Below, in pieces: positions 1 to 13,170 of a DNA stretch of 49,114 bases. Under the pieces are notes generated by a model. The model was not told the origin of the DNA and did not search any database. It was given only the letters and a program-made list of their open reading frames with translations. The DNA is from Branchiostoma floridae (Eukaryota > Chordata > Leptocardii > Amphioxiformes > Branchiostomatidae), in NCBI RefSeq assembly GCF_000003815.2, contig NW_023365849.1, positions 6,607-55,720 of the forward strand, read 5' to 3'. Position 1 is the first letter of the stretch, and each line of letters starts with the position of its first letter. A program made the translations under genes and the position numbers.

Positions 1-3000
1 GATAGTAAGGGGTCGCTTTTTTGCGATTACCGAAGGGTTCGCTTAGCGGTTAGCGGTTATCCCCCAGGTGAGCCTTCATTAGTATGTAGAAAAGTTACAA
101 AGTAATTTTGGGTACTCAAATCACTTTTTACCTTTTGCCCACGGGTTTTACTTTGATATTCAAGTGTTGAAAGTAACGCACATTTTGTTTGAAATTTCGG
201 AAGTCCGATCGTAAGGGGTCGCTTTTTTGCGGTTACCGAAGGGTTCGCTTAGCGGTTAGCGATTATCCCCCAGGTGAGCCAACATTCGTATGTAGAAAAG
301 TTACAAAGTAATTTTGGGTACTCAAATCACTTTTTACCTTTTGCCCACGGGCTTCACTTTGATATTCAAGTGTTGAAAGTAACGCACATTTTGTTTGAAA
401 TTTCGGAAGTCCGATCGTAAGGGGTCGCTTTTTTGCGGTTACCGAAGGGTTCGCTTAGCGGTTAGCGGTTATCCCCCAGGTGAGCCTTCATTCGTATGTA
501 GAAAAGTTACAAAGTAATTTTGGGTACTCAAATCACTTTTTACCTTTTGCCCACGGGTTTTACTTTGATATTCAAGTGTTGAAAGTAACGCACATTTTGT
601 TTGAAATTTCGGAAGTCCGATCGTAAGGGGTCGCTTTTTTGCGGTTACCGAAGGGTTCGCTTAGCGGTTAGCGGTTATCCCCCAGGTGAGCCTTCATTCG
701 TATGTAGAAAAGTTACAAAGTAATTTTGGGTACTCAAATCACTTTTTACCTTTTGCCCACGGGTTTTACTACGATATTCAAGTGTTGAAAGTAACGCACA
801 TTTTGTTTGAAATTTCGGAAGTCCGATCGTAAGGGGTCGCTTTTTTGCGGTTACCGAAGGGTTCGCTTAGCGGTTAGCGGTTATCCCCAAGGTGAGCCTT
901 CACTCGTATGTAGAAAAGTTACAAAGTAATTTTGGGTACTCAAATCACTTTTTACCTTTTGCCCACGGGTTTTACTATGATATTCAAGTGTTGAAAGTAA
1001 CGCACATTTTGTTATGAAATTTCGGAAGTCCGATCGTAAGGGGTCGCTTTTTTGCGGTTACCGAAGGGTTCGCTTAGCGATTAGCGGTTATCCCACAGGT
1101 GAGCCATCACTCGTATGTAGAAAAGTTACAAAGTAATTTTGGGTACTCAAATCACTTTTTACCTTTTGCCCACGGGTTTTACTATGATATTCAAGTGTTG
1201 AAAGTAACGCACATTTTGTTTGAAATTTCGGAAGTCCGATTGTAAGGGGTCGCTTTTTTGCGGTTACCGAAGGGTTCGCTTAGCGGTTAGCGGTTATCCC
1301 CCAGGTGAGCCTTCATTCGTATGTAGAAAAGTTACAAAGTAATTTTGGGTACTCAAATCACTTTTTACCTTTTGCCCACGGGTTTTACTATGATATTCAA
1401 GTGTTGAAAGTAACGCACATTTTGTTTGAAATTTCGGAAGTCCGATCGTAAGGGGTCGCTTTTTTGCGGTTACCGAAGGGTTCGCTTAGCGGTTAGCGGT
1501 TATCCCCCAGGTGAGCTTTCATTCGTATGTAGAANNNNNNNNNNNNNNNNNNNNNNNNNNNNNNNNNNNNNNNNNNNNNNNNNNNNNNNNNNNNNNNNNN
1601 NNNNNNNNNNNNNNNNNNNNNNNNNNNNNNNNNNCTCAAATCAGTTTTTACCTTTTGCCCACGGGTTTTACTATGATATTCAAGTGTTGAAAGTAACGCA
1701 CATTTTGTTTGAAATTTCGGAAGTCCGATTGTAAGGGGTCCCATTTTTGCGGTTACCGAAAGGTTCGCTTAGCGGTTAGCGATTATCCCCCAGGTGAGCC
1801 TTCATTCGTATGTATAAAAGTTACAAAGTAATTGTGGGTACTCAAATCATCTTTTTACCTTTTGCCCACAGGTTTTACTATGATATTCAAGTGTTGAAAG
1901 TAACGAACATTTTGTTTGAAATTTCGGTAGTCTGATCGTAAGGGGTCGCTTTTTTGCGGTTACCGAAGGGTTCGCTTAGCGGTTAGCGGTTCTCCCCCAG
2001 GTGAGCCTTCATTCGTATGTAGAAAAGTACAAAAGTAATTTTGGGTACTCAAATCACTTTTTACATTTTGCCCACGGGTCTTACTATGATATTCAAGTGT
2101 TGAAAGTAACGCACATTTTGTTTGAAATTTCGGAAGTCCGATCGTAAGGGGTCACTTTTTTGCGGTTACCGAAGGGTTCGCTTAGCGGTTAGCGGTTATC
2201 CCCCAGGTGAGCCTTCATTCGTATGTAGAAAAGTTACAAAGTAATTTTGGGTACTCAAATCACTTTTTACCTTTTGCCCACGGGTCTTACTATGATATTC
2301 AAGTGTTGAAAGTAACGCACATTTTGTTTGAAATTTCGGAAGTCCGATCGTAAGGGGTCGCTTTTTGGCGGTTACCGAAGGGTTCGCTTAGCGGTTAGCG
2401 GTTATCCCCCAGGTGAGCCTTCATTCGTATGTAGAAAAGTTACAAAGTAATTTTGGGTACTCAAATCACTTTTTACCTTTTGCCCACGGGTCTTACTATG
2501 ATATTCAAGTGTTGAAAGTAACGCACATTTTGTTTGAAATTTCGGAAGTCCGATCGTAAGGGGTCGCTTTTTGGCGGTTACCGAAGGGTTCGCTTAGCGG
2601 TTAGCGGTTATCCCCCAGGTGAGCCTTCATTCGTATGTAGAAAAGTTACAAAGTAATTTTGGGTACTCAAATCACTTTTTACCTTTTGCCCACGGGATTT
2701 ACTATGATATTCAAGTGTTGAAAGTAACGCACATTTTGTTTGAGATTTCGGAAGTCCGATCGTAAGGGGTCACTTTTTTGCGGTTACCGAAGGGTTCGCT
2801 TAGCGGTTAGCGGTTATCCCCCAGGTGAGCCTTCATTCGTATGTAGAAAAGTTACAAAGTAATTTTGGGTACTCAAATCACTTTTTACATTTTGCCCACG
2901 GGTCTTACTATGATATTCAAGTGTTGAAAGTAACGCACATTTTGTTTGAAATTTCGGAAGTCCGATCGTAAGGGGTCACTTTTTTGCGGTTACCGAAGGG

Positions 3001-6000
3001 TTCGCTTAGCGGTTAGCGGTTATCCCCCAGGTGAGCCTTCATTCGTATATAGAAAAGTTACAAAGTAATTTTGGGTACTCAAATCACTTTTTACCTTTTG
3101 CCCACGGGTCTTACTATGATATTCAAGTGTTGAAAGTAACGCACATTTTGTTTGAAATTTCGGAAGTCCGATCGTAAGGGGTCGCTTTTTGGCGGTTACC
3201 GAAGGGTTCGCTTAGCGGTTAGCGGTTATCCCCCAGGTGAGCCTTCATTCGTATGTAGAAAAGTTACAAAGTAATTTTGGGTACTCAAATCACTTTTTAC
3301 CTTTTGCCCACGGGTTTTACTATGATATTCAAGTGTTGAAAGTAACGCACATTTTGTTTGAAATTTCGGAAGTCCGATCGTAAGGGGTCGCTTTTTTGCG
3401 GTTACCGAAGGGTTCGCTTAGCGGTTAGCGGTTATCCCCATGGTGAGCCTTCATTCGTATGTAGAAAAGTTACAAAGTAATTTTGGGTACTCAAATCACT
3501 TTTTACCTTTTGCCCACGGGTTTTACTTTGATATTCAAGTGTTGAAAGTAACGCACATTATGTTTGAAATTTCGGAAGTCCGATCGTAAGGGGTCGCTTT
3601 TTTGCGGTTACCGAAGGGTTCGCTTAGCGGTTAGCGGTTATCCCCCAGGTGAGCCTTCATTCGTATGTAGAAAAGTTACAAAGTAATTTTGGGTACTCAA
3701 ATCACTTTTTACCTTTTGCCCACGGGTTTTACTTTGATATTCAAGTGTTGAAAGTAACGCACATTATGTTTGAAATTTCGGAAGTCCGATCGTAAGGGGT
3801 CGCTTTTTTGCGGTTACCGAAGGGTTCGCTTAGCGGTTAGCGGTTATCCCCCAGGTGAGCCTTCATTCGTATGTAGAAAAGTTACAAAGTAATTTTGGGT
3901 ACTCAAATCACTTTTTACCTTTTGCCCACGGGTTTTACTATGATATTCAAGTGTTGAAAGTAACGCACATTTTATTTGAAATTTCGGAAGTCCGATCGTA
4001 AGGGGTCGCTTATTTGCGGTTACCGAAGTCTTCGCTTAGCGCGCAAGCGGTTATCCCCCATGTGAGCCTTCATGTCGTATGCTAGAAAAGTTACAAAGTA
4101 ATTTTGGATACTCAAGATCACTTTTTACCTTTTGCCCTCGGGTTTTACTATGACTATTCAAGGTGTTGAAAGTAACGCACATTTTGTTTGAAATTTCGGA
4201 AGTCCGATCGTAAGGGGTCGCTTTTTTGCGGTTACCGAAGGGTTCGCTTAGCGGTTAGCGGTTATCCCCCAGGTGAGCCTTCATTCGTATGTAGAAAAGT
4301 TACAAAGTAATTTTGGGTACTCAAATCACTTTTTACCTTTTGCCCACGGGTTTTACTTTGATATTCAAGTGTTGAAAGTAACGCACATTTTGTTTGAAAT
4401 TTCGGAAGTCCGATCGTAAGGGGTCGCTTTTTTGCGGTTACCGAAGGGTTCGCTTAGCGGTTAGCGGTTATCCCCCAGGTGAGCCTTCATTCGTATGTAG
4501 AAAAGTTACAAAGTAATTTTGGGTACTCAAATCACTTTTTACCTTTTGCCCACGGGTTTTACTATGATATTCAAGTGTTGAAAGTAACGCACATTTTGTT
4601 TGAAATTTCGGAAGTCCGATCGTAAGGGGTCGCTTTTTTGCGGTTACCGAAGGGTTCGCTTAGCGGTTATCCCCCAGGTGAGCCTTCATTCGTATGTAGA
4701 AAAGTTACAAAGTAATTTTGGGTACTCAAATCACTTTTTACCTTTTGCCCACGTGTTTTACTATGATATTCAAGTGTTGAAAGTAACGCACATTTTGTTT
4801 GAAATTTCGGAAGTCCGATCGTAAGGGGTCGCTTTTTTGCGGTTACCGAAGGGTTCGCTTAGCGGTTAGCGGTTATCCCCCAGGTGAGCCTTCATTCGTA
4901 TGTAGAAAAGTTACTAAGTAATTTTGGGTACTCAAATCACTTTTTACCTTTTGCCCACGGGTTTTACTATGATATTCAAGTGTTGAAAGTAACGCACATT
5001 TTGTTTGAAATTTCGAAAGTCCGATCGTAAGGGGTCGCTTTTTTGCGGTTACCGAAGGGTTCGCTTAGCGGTTAGCGGTTATCCCCCAGGTGAGCCTTCA
5101 TTCGTATGTAGAAAAGTTACAAAGTAATTTTGGGTACTCAAATCACTTTTTACCTTTTGCCCACGGGTTTTACTTTGATATTCAAGTGTTGAAAGTAACG
5201 CACATTTTGTTTGAAATTTCGGAAGTCCGATCGTAAGGGGTCGCTTTTTTGCGGTTACCGAAGGGTTCGCTTAGCGGTTAGCGGTTATCCCCCAGGTGAG
5301 CCTTCATTCGTATGTAGAAAAGTTACAAAGTAATTTTGGGTACTCAAATCACTTTTTACCTTTTGCCCACGGGTTTTACTTTGATATTCAAGTGTTGAAA
5401 GTAACGCACATTTTGTTTGAAATTTCGGAAGTCCGATCGTAAGGGGTCGCTTTTTTGCGGTTACCGAAGGGTTCGCTTAGCGGTTAGCGGTTATCCCCCA
5501 GGTGAGCCTTCATTCGTATGTAGAAAAGTTACAAAGTAATTTTGGGTACTCAAATCACTTTTTACCTTTTGCCCACGGGTTTTACTATGATACTCAAGTG
5601 TTGAAAGTAACGCACATTTTGTTTGAAATTTCGGAAGTCCGATCGTAAGGGGTCGCTTTTTTGCGGTTACCGAAGGGTTCGCTTACCGGTTAGCGGTTAT
5701 CCCCCAGGTGAGCCTTCATTCGTATGTAGAAAAGTTACAAAGTAATTTTGGGTACTCAAATCACTTTTTACCTTTTGCCCACGGGTTTTACTTTGATATT
5801 CAAGTGTTGAAAGTAACGCACATTTTGTTTGAAATTTCGGAAGTCCGATCGTAAGGGGTCGCTTTTTTGCGGTTACCGAAGGGTTCGCTTAGCGGTTAGC
5901 GGTTATCCCCCAGGTGAGCCTTCATTCGTATGTAGAAAAGTTACAAAGTAATTTTGGGTACTCAAATCACTTTTTACCTTTTGCCCACGGGTTTTACTTT

Positions 6001-9000
6001 GATATTCAAGTGTTGAAAATAACGCACATTTTGTTTGAAATTTCGGAAGTCCGATCCTAAGGGGTCGCTTTTTTGCGGTTACCGAAGGGTTCGCTTAGCG
6101 GTTAGCGGTTATCCCCAAGGGGAGCCTTCATTCGTATGTAGAAAAGTTACAAAGTAATTTTGGGTACTCAAATCACTTTTTACCTTTTGCCCACGGGTTT
6201 TACTTTGATATTCAAGTGTTGAAAATAACGCACATTTTGTTTGAAATTTCGGAAGTCCGATCGTAAGGGGTCGCTTTTTTGCGGTTACCGAAGGGTTCGC
6301 TTAGCGGTTAGCGGTTATCCCCCAGGTGAGCCTTCATTCGTATGTAGAAAAGTTACAAAGTAATTTTGGGTACTCAAATCACTTTTTACCTTTTGCCCAC
6401 GGGTTTTACTATGATACTCAAGTGTTGAAAGTAACGCACATTTTGTTTGAAATTTCGGAAGTCCGATCGTAAGGGGTCGCTTTTTTGCGGTTACCGAAGG
6501 GTTCGCTTAGCGGTTAGCGGTTATCCCCCAGGTGAGCCTTCATTCGTATGTAGAAAAGTTACAAAGTAATTTTGGGTACTCAAATCACTTTTTACCTTTT
6601 GCCCACGGGTTTTACTTTGATATTCAAGTGTTGAAAGTAACGCACATTTTGTTTGAAATTTCGGAAGTCCGATCGTAAGGGGTCGCTTTTTTGCGGTTAC
6701 CGAAGGGTTCGCTTAGCGGTTAGCGGTTATCCCCCAGGTGAGCCTTCATTCGTATGTAGAAAAGTTACAAAGTAATTTTGGGTACTCAAATCACTTTTTA
6801 CCTTTTGCCCACGGGTTTTACTATGATATTCAAGTGTTGAAAGTAACGCACATTTTGTTTGAAATTTCGGAAGTCCGATCGTAAGGGGTCGCTTTTTTGC
6901 GGTTACCGAAGGGTTCGCTTAGCGGTTAGCGGTTATCCCCCAGGTGAGCCTTCATTCGTATGTAGAAAAGTTACAAAGTAATTTTGGGTACTCAAATCAC
7001 TTTTTACCTTTTGCCCACGGGTTTTACTTTGATATTCAAGTGTTGAAAGTAACGCACATTTTGTTTGAAATTTCGGAAGTCCGATCGTAAGGGGTCGCTT
7101 TTTTGCGGTTACCGAAGGGTTCGCTTAGCGGTTAGCGGTTATCCCCCAGGTGAGCCTTCATTCGTATGTAGAAAAGTTACAAAGTAATTTTGGGTACTCA
7201 AATCACTTTTTACCTTTTGCCCACGGGTTTTACTTTGATATTCAAGTGTTGAAAGTAACGCACATTTTGTTTGAAATTTCGGAAGTCCGATCGTAAGGGG
7301 TCGCTTTTTTGCGGTTACCGAAGGGTTCGCTTAGCGGTTAGCGGTTATCCCCCAGGTGAGCCTTCATTCGTATGTAGAAAAGTTACAAAGTAATTTTGGG
7401 TACTCAAATCACTTTTTACCTTTTGCCCACGGGTTTTACTTTGATATTCAAGTGTTGAAAGTAACGCACATTTTGTTTGAAATTTCGGAAGTCCGATCGT
7501 AAGGGGTCGCTTTTTTGCGGTTACCGAAGGGTTCGCTTAGCGGTTAGCGGTTATCCGCCAGGTGAGCCAACATTCGTATGTAGAAAAGTTACAAAGTAAT
7601 TTTGGGTACTCAAATCACTTTTTACCTTTTGCCCACGTGTTTTACTATGATATTCAAGTGTTGAAAGTAACGCACATTTTGTTTGAAATTTCAGAAGTCC
7701 GATCGTAAGGGGTCGCTTTTTTGCGGTTACCGAAGGGTTCGCTTATCGGTTAGCGGTTATCCCCCATGTGAGCCTTCATTCGTATGTAGAAAAGTTACAA
7801 AGTAATTTTGGGTACTCGAATCACTTTTTACCTTTTGCCCACGGGTTTTACTTTGATATTCAAGTGTTGAAAGTAACGCACATTATGTTTGAAATTTCAG
7901 AAGTCCGATCGTAAAGGGTCGCTTTTTTGCGGTTACCGAAGGGTTCGCTTATCGGTTAGCGGTTATCCCCCAGGTGAGCCTTCATTCGTATGTAGAAAAG
8001 TTACAAAGTAATTTTGGGTACTCAAATCACTTTTTACCTTTTGCCCACGGGTTTTACTTTGATATTCAAGTGTTGAAAGTAACGCACATTTTGTTTGAAA
8101 TTTCGGAAGTCCGATCGTAAGGGGTCGCTTTTTTGCGGTTACCGAAGGGTTCGCTTAGCGGTTAGCGGTTATCCCCCAGGTGAGCCTTCATTCGTATGTA
8201 GAAAAGTTACAAAGTAATTTTGGGTACTCAAATCACTTTTTACCTTTTGCCCACGGGTTTTACTTTGATATTCAAGTGTTGAAAGTAACGCACATTTTGT
8301 TTGAAATTTCGGAAGTCCGATCGTAAGGGGTCGCTTTTTTGCGGTTACCGAAGGGTTCGCTTAGCGGTTAGCGGTTATCCCCCAGGTGAGCCTTCATTCG
8401 TATGTAGAAAAGTTACAAAGTAATTTTGGGTACTCAAATCACTTTTGACCTTTTGCCCACGGGTTTTACTTTGATATTCAAGTGTTGAAAGTAACGCACA
8501 TTTTGTTTGAAATTTCGGAAGTCCGATCGTAAGGGGTCGCTTTTTTGCGGTTACCGAAGGGTTCGCTTAGCGGTTAGCGGTTATCCCCCAGGTGAGCCTT
8601 CATTCGTATGTAGAAAAGTTACAAAGTAATTTTGGGTACTCAAATCACTTTTTACCTTTTGCCCACGGGTTTTACTTTGATATTCAAGTGTTGAAAGTAA
8701 CGCACATTTTGTTTGAAATTTCGGAAGTCCGATCGTAAGGGGTCGCTTTTTTGCGGTTACCGAAGGGTTCGCTTAGCGGTTAGCGATTATCCCCCAGGTG
8801 AGCCATCATTCGTATGTAGAAAAGTTACAAAGTAATTTTGGGTACTCAAATCACTTTTTACCTTTTGCCCACGGGTTTTACTTTGATATTCAAGTGTTGA
8901 AAGTAACGCACATTTTGTTTGAAATTTCGGAAGTCCGATCGTAAGGGGTCGCTTTTTTGCGGTTACCGAAGGGTTCGCTTAGCGGTTTAGCGGTTATCCC

Positions 9001-12000
9001 CCAGGTGAGCCTTCATTCGTATGTAGAAAAGTTAACAAAGTAATTTTGGGTACTCAAATCACTTTTTACCTTTTGCCCACGGGTTTTACCTATGATATTC
9101 AAGTGTTGAAAGTAACGCACATTTGGTTTGAAATTTCGGAAGTCCGATCGTAAGGGGTCGCTTTTTTGCGGTTACCGAAGGGTTCGCTTAGCGGTTAGCG
9201 GTTATCCTCCAGGTGAGCCTTCATTCGTATGTAGAAAAGTTACAAAGTAATTTTGGGTACTCAAATCACTTTTTACCTTTTGCTCACGGGTTTTACTATG
9301 ATATTCAAGTGTTGAAAGTAACGCACATTTTGTTTGAAATTTCGGAAGTCCGATCGTAAGGGGTCGCTTTTTTGCGGTTACCGAAGGGTTCGCTTAGCGG
9401 TTAGCGGTTATCCCCCAGGTGAGCCTTCATTCGTATGTAGAAAAGTTACAAAGTAATTTTGGGTACTCAAATCACTTTTTACCTTTTGCCCACGGGTTTT
9501 ACTATGATATTCAAGTGTTGAAAGTAACGCACATTTTGTTTGAAATTTCGGAAGTCCGATCGTAAGGGGTCGCTTTTTTGCGGTTACCGAAGGGTTCGCT
9601 TAGCGGTTAGCGGTTATCCCCCAGGTGAGCCTTCATTCGTATGTAGAAAAGTTACAAAGTAATTTTGGGTACTCAAATCACTTTTTACCTTTTGCCCACG
9701 GGTTTTACTATGATATTCAAGTGTTGAAAGTAACGCACATTTTGTTTGAAATTTCGGAAGTCCGATCGTAAGGGGTCGCTTTTTTGCGGTTACCGAAGGG
9801 TTCGCTTAGCGGTTAGCGGTTATCCCCCAGGTGAGCCTTCATTCGTATGTAGAAAAGTTACAAAGTAATTTTGGGTACTCAAATCACTTTTTACCTTTTG
9901 CCCACGGGTTTTACTTTGATATTCAAGTGTTGAAAGTAACGCACATTTTGTTTGAAATTTCGGAAGTCCGATCGTAAGGGGTCGCTTTTTTGCGGTTACC
10001 GAAGGGTTCGCTTAGCGGTTAGCGGTTATCCCCCAGGTGAGCCTTCATTCGTATGTAGAAAAGTTACAAAGTAATTTTGGGTACTCAAATCACTTTTTAC
10101 CTTTTGCCCACGGGTTTTACTTTGATACTCAAGTGTTGAAAGTAACGCACATTTTGTTTGAAATTTCGGAAGTCCGATCGTAAGGGGTCGCTTTTTTGCG
10201 GTTACCGAAGGGTTCGCTTAGCGGTTAGCGGTTATCCCCCAGGTGAGCCAACATTCGTATGTAGAAAAGTTACAAAGTAATTTTGGGTACTCAAATCACT
10301 TTTTACCTTTTGCCCACGGGTTTTACTTTGATATTCAAGTGTTGAAAGTAACGCACATTTTGTTTGAAATTTCGGAAGTCCGATCGTAAGGGGTCGCTTT
10401 TTTGCGGTTACCGAAGGGTTCGCTTAGCGGTTAGACGGTTATCCCCCAGGTGAGCATACATTCGTATGTAGAAAAGTTACAAAGTAATTTTGGGTACTCA
10501 AATCACGTTTTACCTTTGGCCCACGGGTTTTACTATGATAGTCAAGTGTTGAAAGTAACGCACATTATGTTTGAAATTTCGGAAGTCCGATCGTAAGGGG
10601 TCGCTTTTTTGCGGTTACCGAAGGGTTCGCTTAGTGGTTAGCGGTTATCCCCCAGGTGAGCCTTCATTCGTATGTAGAAAAGTTACAAAGTAATTTTGGG
10701 TACTCAAATCACTTTTTACCTTTTGCCCACGGGTTTTACTATGATACTCAAGTGTTGAAAGTAACGCACATTTTGTTTGAAATTTCGGAAGTCCGATCGT
10801 AAGGGGTCGCTTTTTTGCGGTTACCGAAGGGTTCGCTTAGCGGTTAGCGGTTATCCCCCAGGTGAGCCTTCATTCGTATGTAGAAAAGTTACAAAGTAAT
10901 TTTGGGTACTCAAATCATTTTTTACCTTTTGCCCACGGGTTTTACTATGATATTCAAGTGTTGAAAGTAACGCACATTTTGTTTGAAATTTCGGAAGTCC
11001 GATCGTAAGGGGTCGCTTTTTTGCGGTTACCGAAGGGTTCGCTTAGCGGTTAGCGGTTATCCCCCAGGTGAGCCTTTATTCGTATGTAGAAAAGTTACAA
11101 AGTAATTTTGGGTACTCAAATCACTTTTTACCTTTTGCCCACGGGTTTTACTATGATACTCAAGTGTTGAAAGTAACGCACATTTTGTTTGAAATTTCGG
11201 AAGTCCGATCGTAAGGGGTCGCTTTTTTGCGGTTACCGAAGGGTTCGCTTAGCGGTTAGCGGTTATCCCCCAGGTGAGCCTTCATTCGTATGTAGAAAAG
11301 TTACAAAGTAATTTTGGGTACTCAAATCACTTTTTACCTTTTGCCCACGGGTTTTACTACGATATTCAAGTGTTGAAAGTAACGCACATTTTGTTTGAAA
11401 TTTCGGAAGTCCGATCGTAAGGGGTCGCTTTTTTGCGGTTACCGAAGGGTTCGCTTAGCGGTTAGCGGTTATCCCCCAGGTGAGCCTTCATTCGTATGTA
11501 GAAAAGTTACAAAGTAATTTTGGGTACTCAAATCATTTTTTACCTTTTGCCCACGGGTTTTACTATGATATTCAAGTGTTGAAAGTAACGCACATTTTGT
11601 TTGAAATTTCGGAAGTCCGATCGTAAGGGGTCGCTTTTTTGCGGTTACCGAAGGGTTCGCTTAGCGGTTAGCGGTTATCCCCCAGGTGAGCCTTCATTCA
11701 TATGTAGAAAAGTTACAAAGTAATTTTGGGTACTCAAATCACTTTCTACCTTTTGCCCACGGGTTTTTATTTGATATCAAGTGTTGAAAGTAACGCACAT
11801 TTTGTTTGAAATTTCGGAAGTCCGATCGTAAGGGGTCGCCTTTTTTGCGGTTACCGAAGGGTTCGCTTAGCGGTTAGCGGTTATCCCCCAGGTGAGCCTT
11901 CATTCGTATGTAGAAAAGTTACAAAGTAATTTTAGGTACTCAAATCACTTTTTACCTTTTGCCCACGGGTTTTACTTTGATATTCAAGTGTTGAAAGTAA

Positions 12001-12350
12001 CGCACATTTTGTTTGAAATTTCGGAAGTCCGCGATCGTAAGGGGTCGCTTTTTTGCGGTTACCGAAGGGTTCGCTTAGCGGTTAGCGGTTATCCCCCAGG
12101 TGAGCCTTCACTCGTATGTAGAAAAGTTACAAAGTAATTTTGGGTACTCAAATCACTTTCTACCTTTTGCCCACGGGTTTTACTATGATATTCAAGTGTT
12201 GAAAGTAACGCACATTTTGTTTGAAATTTTGGAGGTCCGATCGTAAGGGGTCGCTTTTTTGCGGTTACGGAAGGGTTCGCTTAGCGGTTAGCGGTTATCC
12301 CCCAGGTGAGCCTTCATTCGTATTTTCTGGTTTTACTATGATTTGCGTCT
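1..12350. repeat. 206-bp tandem satellite array, about 59 monomers
   Basis: The sequence is one head-to-tail array. The anchor CCGATCGTAAGGGG recurs at 205, 411, 617 and 823, exactly 206 bp apart, and continues to 12237. Monomers are mostly identical apart from scattered substitutions. Each contains a doublet of TTAGCGG. One monomer, near 4660, has lost one copy of that heptamer. The window opens inside a monomer, so the array extends to the left. The right end is abrupt: the last monomer stops after GAGCCTTCATTCGTAT, followed by a short remnant (GGTTTTACTATGAT) and then unrelated DNA. Short open frames inside it (e.g. 1426-1734, 4600-4824, 11892-12137) are chance readings of the repeat, not genes. 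Confidence 0.97.
1535..1634. other. Assembly gap (100 N) inside the satellite
   Basis: Exactly 100 N. The anchors on either side lie at 1442 and 1725, 283 bp apart instead of 206. The gap is therefore a nominal length; the true missing sequence is about 23 bp, or 23 plus whole multiples of 206. Confidence 0.9.
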
Positions 12351-12930
12351 TATATTCACGGATTACTTTGCAATTCGAACCGGAACCTTAAGGCCTCATG
12401 CCGGACTTTTGTTGCCTCATTTACAAAAGTGCTTAAATATGCAACTTTAATGGGCGAAAATCCAGTAAAGAAACAGCTCTACTGGAGATGTTTTAATTTC
12501 TATTGAAAAAGCACTTATCCAGTACTCAATAAAAAAAAAATTCCCCAAATTCTGACCGATGGATCGATTTTCATAACATCTATAACTGCACATAAATACT
12601 ATCCAGAAAGTGGGGCTTTCCTTCAGTGACCCGCTGACCACATTACTCAGGACAAACAAACGTACACGTCCGAGAATCGCCCGAATGCCGAAACTTTTCC
12701 ACCCGATCCTGTCAGAAATACACAACCTTTCCTCTCAAATCCTTCGATATGACATGGGAGCGATAAAAGGCAATTTATCGTCTACATAAACACACGATTT
12801 TGGGGCCCCATTCATATTTCGGAGGGAATACTTCTAAGTGCCCACCCACGCAGTAATACCGGAACGAGTCCTTCAGTGCGGATTACAGATATCCGGTCAG
12901 ATTTGAACTTTGACCCGAAACCTTGACCTG
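12351..12930. other. Unassigned intergenic sequence right of the satellite
   Basis: No convincing gene, RNA or repeat seen. The minus-strand open frame at 12447-12725 has no recognisable domain and no repeat relation. Confidence 0.5.
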
Positions 12931-13170
12931 GCGTTTTCCTACGCGCCTGGAGCGAGCTTTGTGCGTATTCAAAGTGCGTTTCGAAGGTAGATATATTTAT
13001 TACCTTTGCCAGAATGGCAAGGATATGTTTTAGGCTTGTACGTATGTCTGTCTGTCTGTCTGTCTGTCTGTCTTTCTGTCTGTCTGTGAACAGCATCACT
13101 CGAAAAGCGCCTTTGATTGATCCTGATGATATTTGGTAGGTGGATATAGGGGTTGTAATCCCCATACTAC
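12930..13170. repeat. Interspersed module with TCTG microsatellite
   Basis: A (TCTG)n tract, about 10 copies with one TTTC interruption, lies at 13045-13087. It is followed at once by GTGAACAGCATCACTCGAAA and then GATGATATTTGGTAGGTGG. The same layout (short tandem tract, GTGAACA motif, ACTC-AAGAA, TTGGT) occurs at 39585 and 40375, which points to a dispersed noncoding element family. Confidence 0.55.

Noticed and set aside
1-12350. CRISPR-like array (regular repeats)
   Set aside because: The whole 206-bp monomer is conserved; there are no variable spacers and the genome is eukaryotic.
1-12350. CENP-B box in the satellite
   Set aside because: TTCG occurs in each monomer but the following positions do not fit the conserved TTCG-NNNN-A-NN-CGGG pattern.
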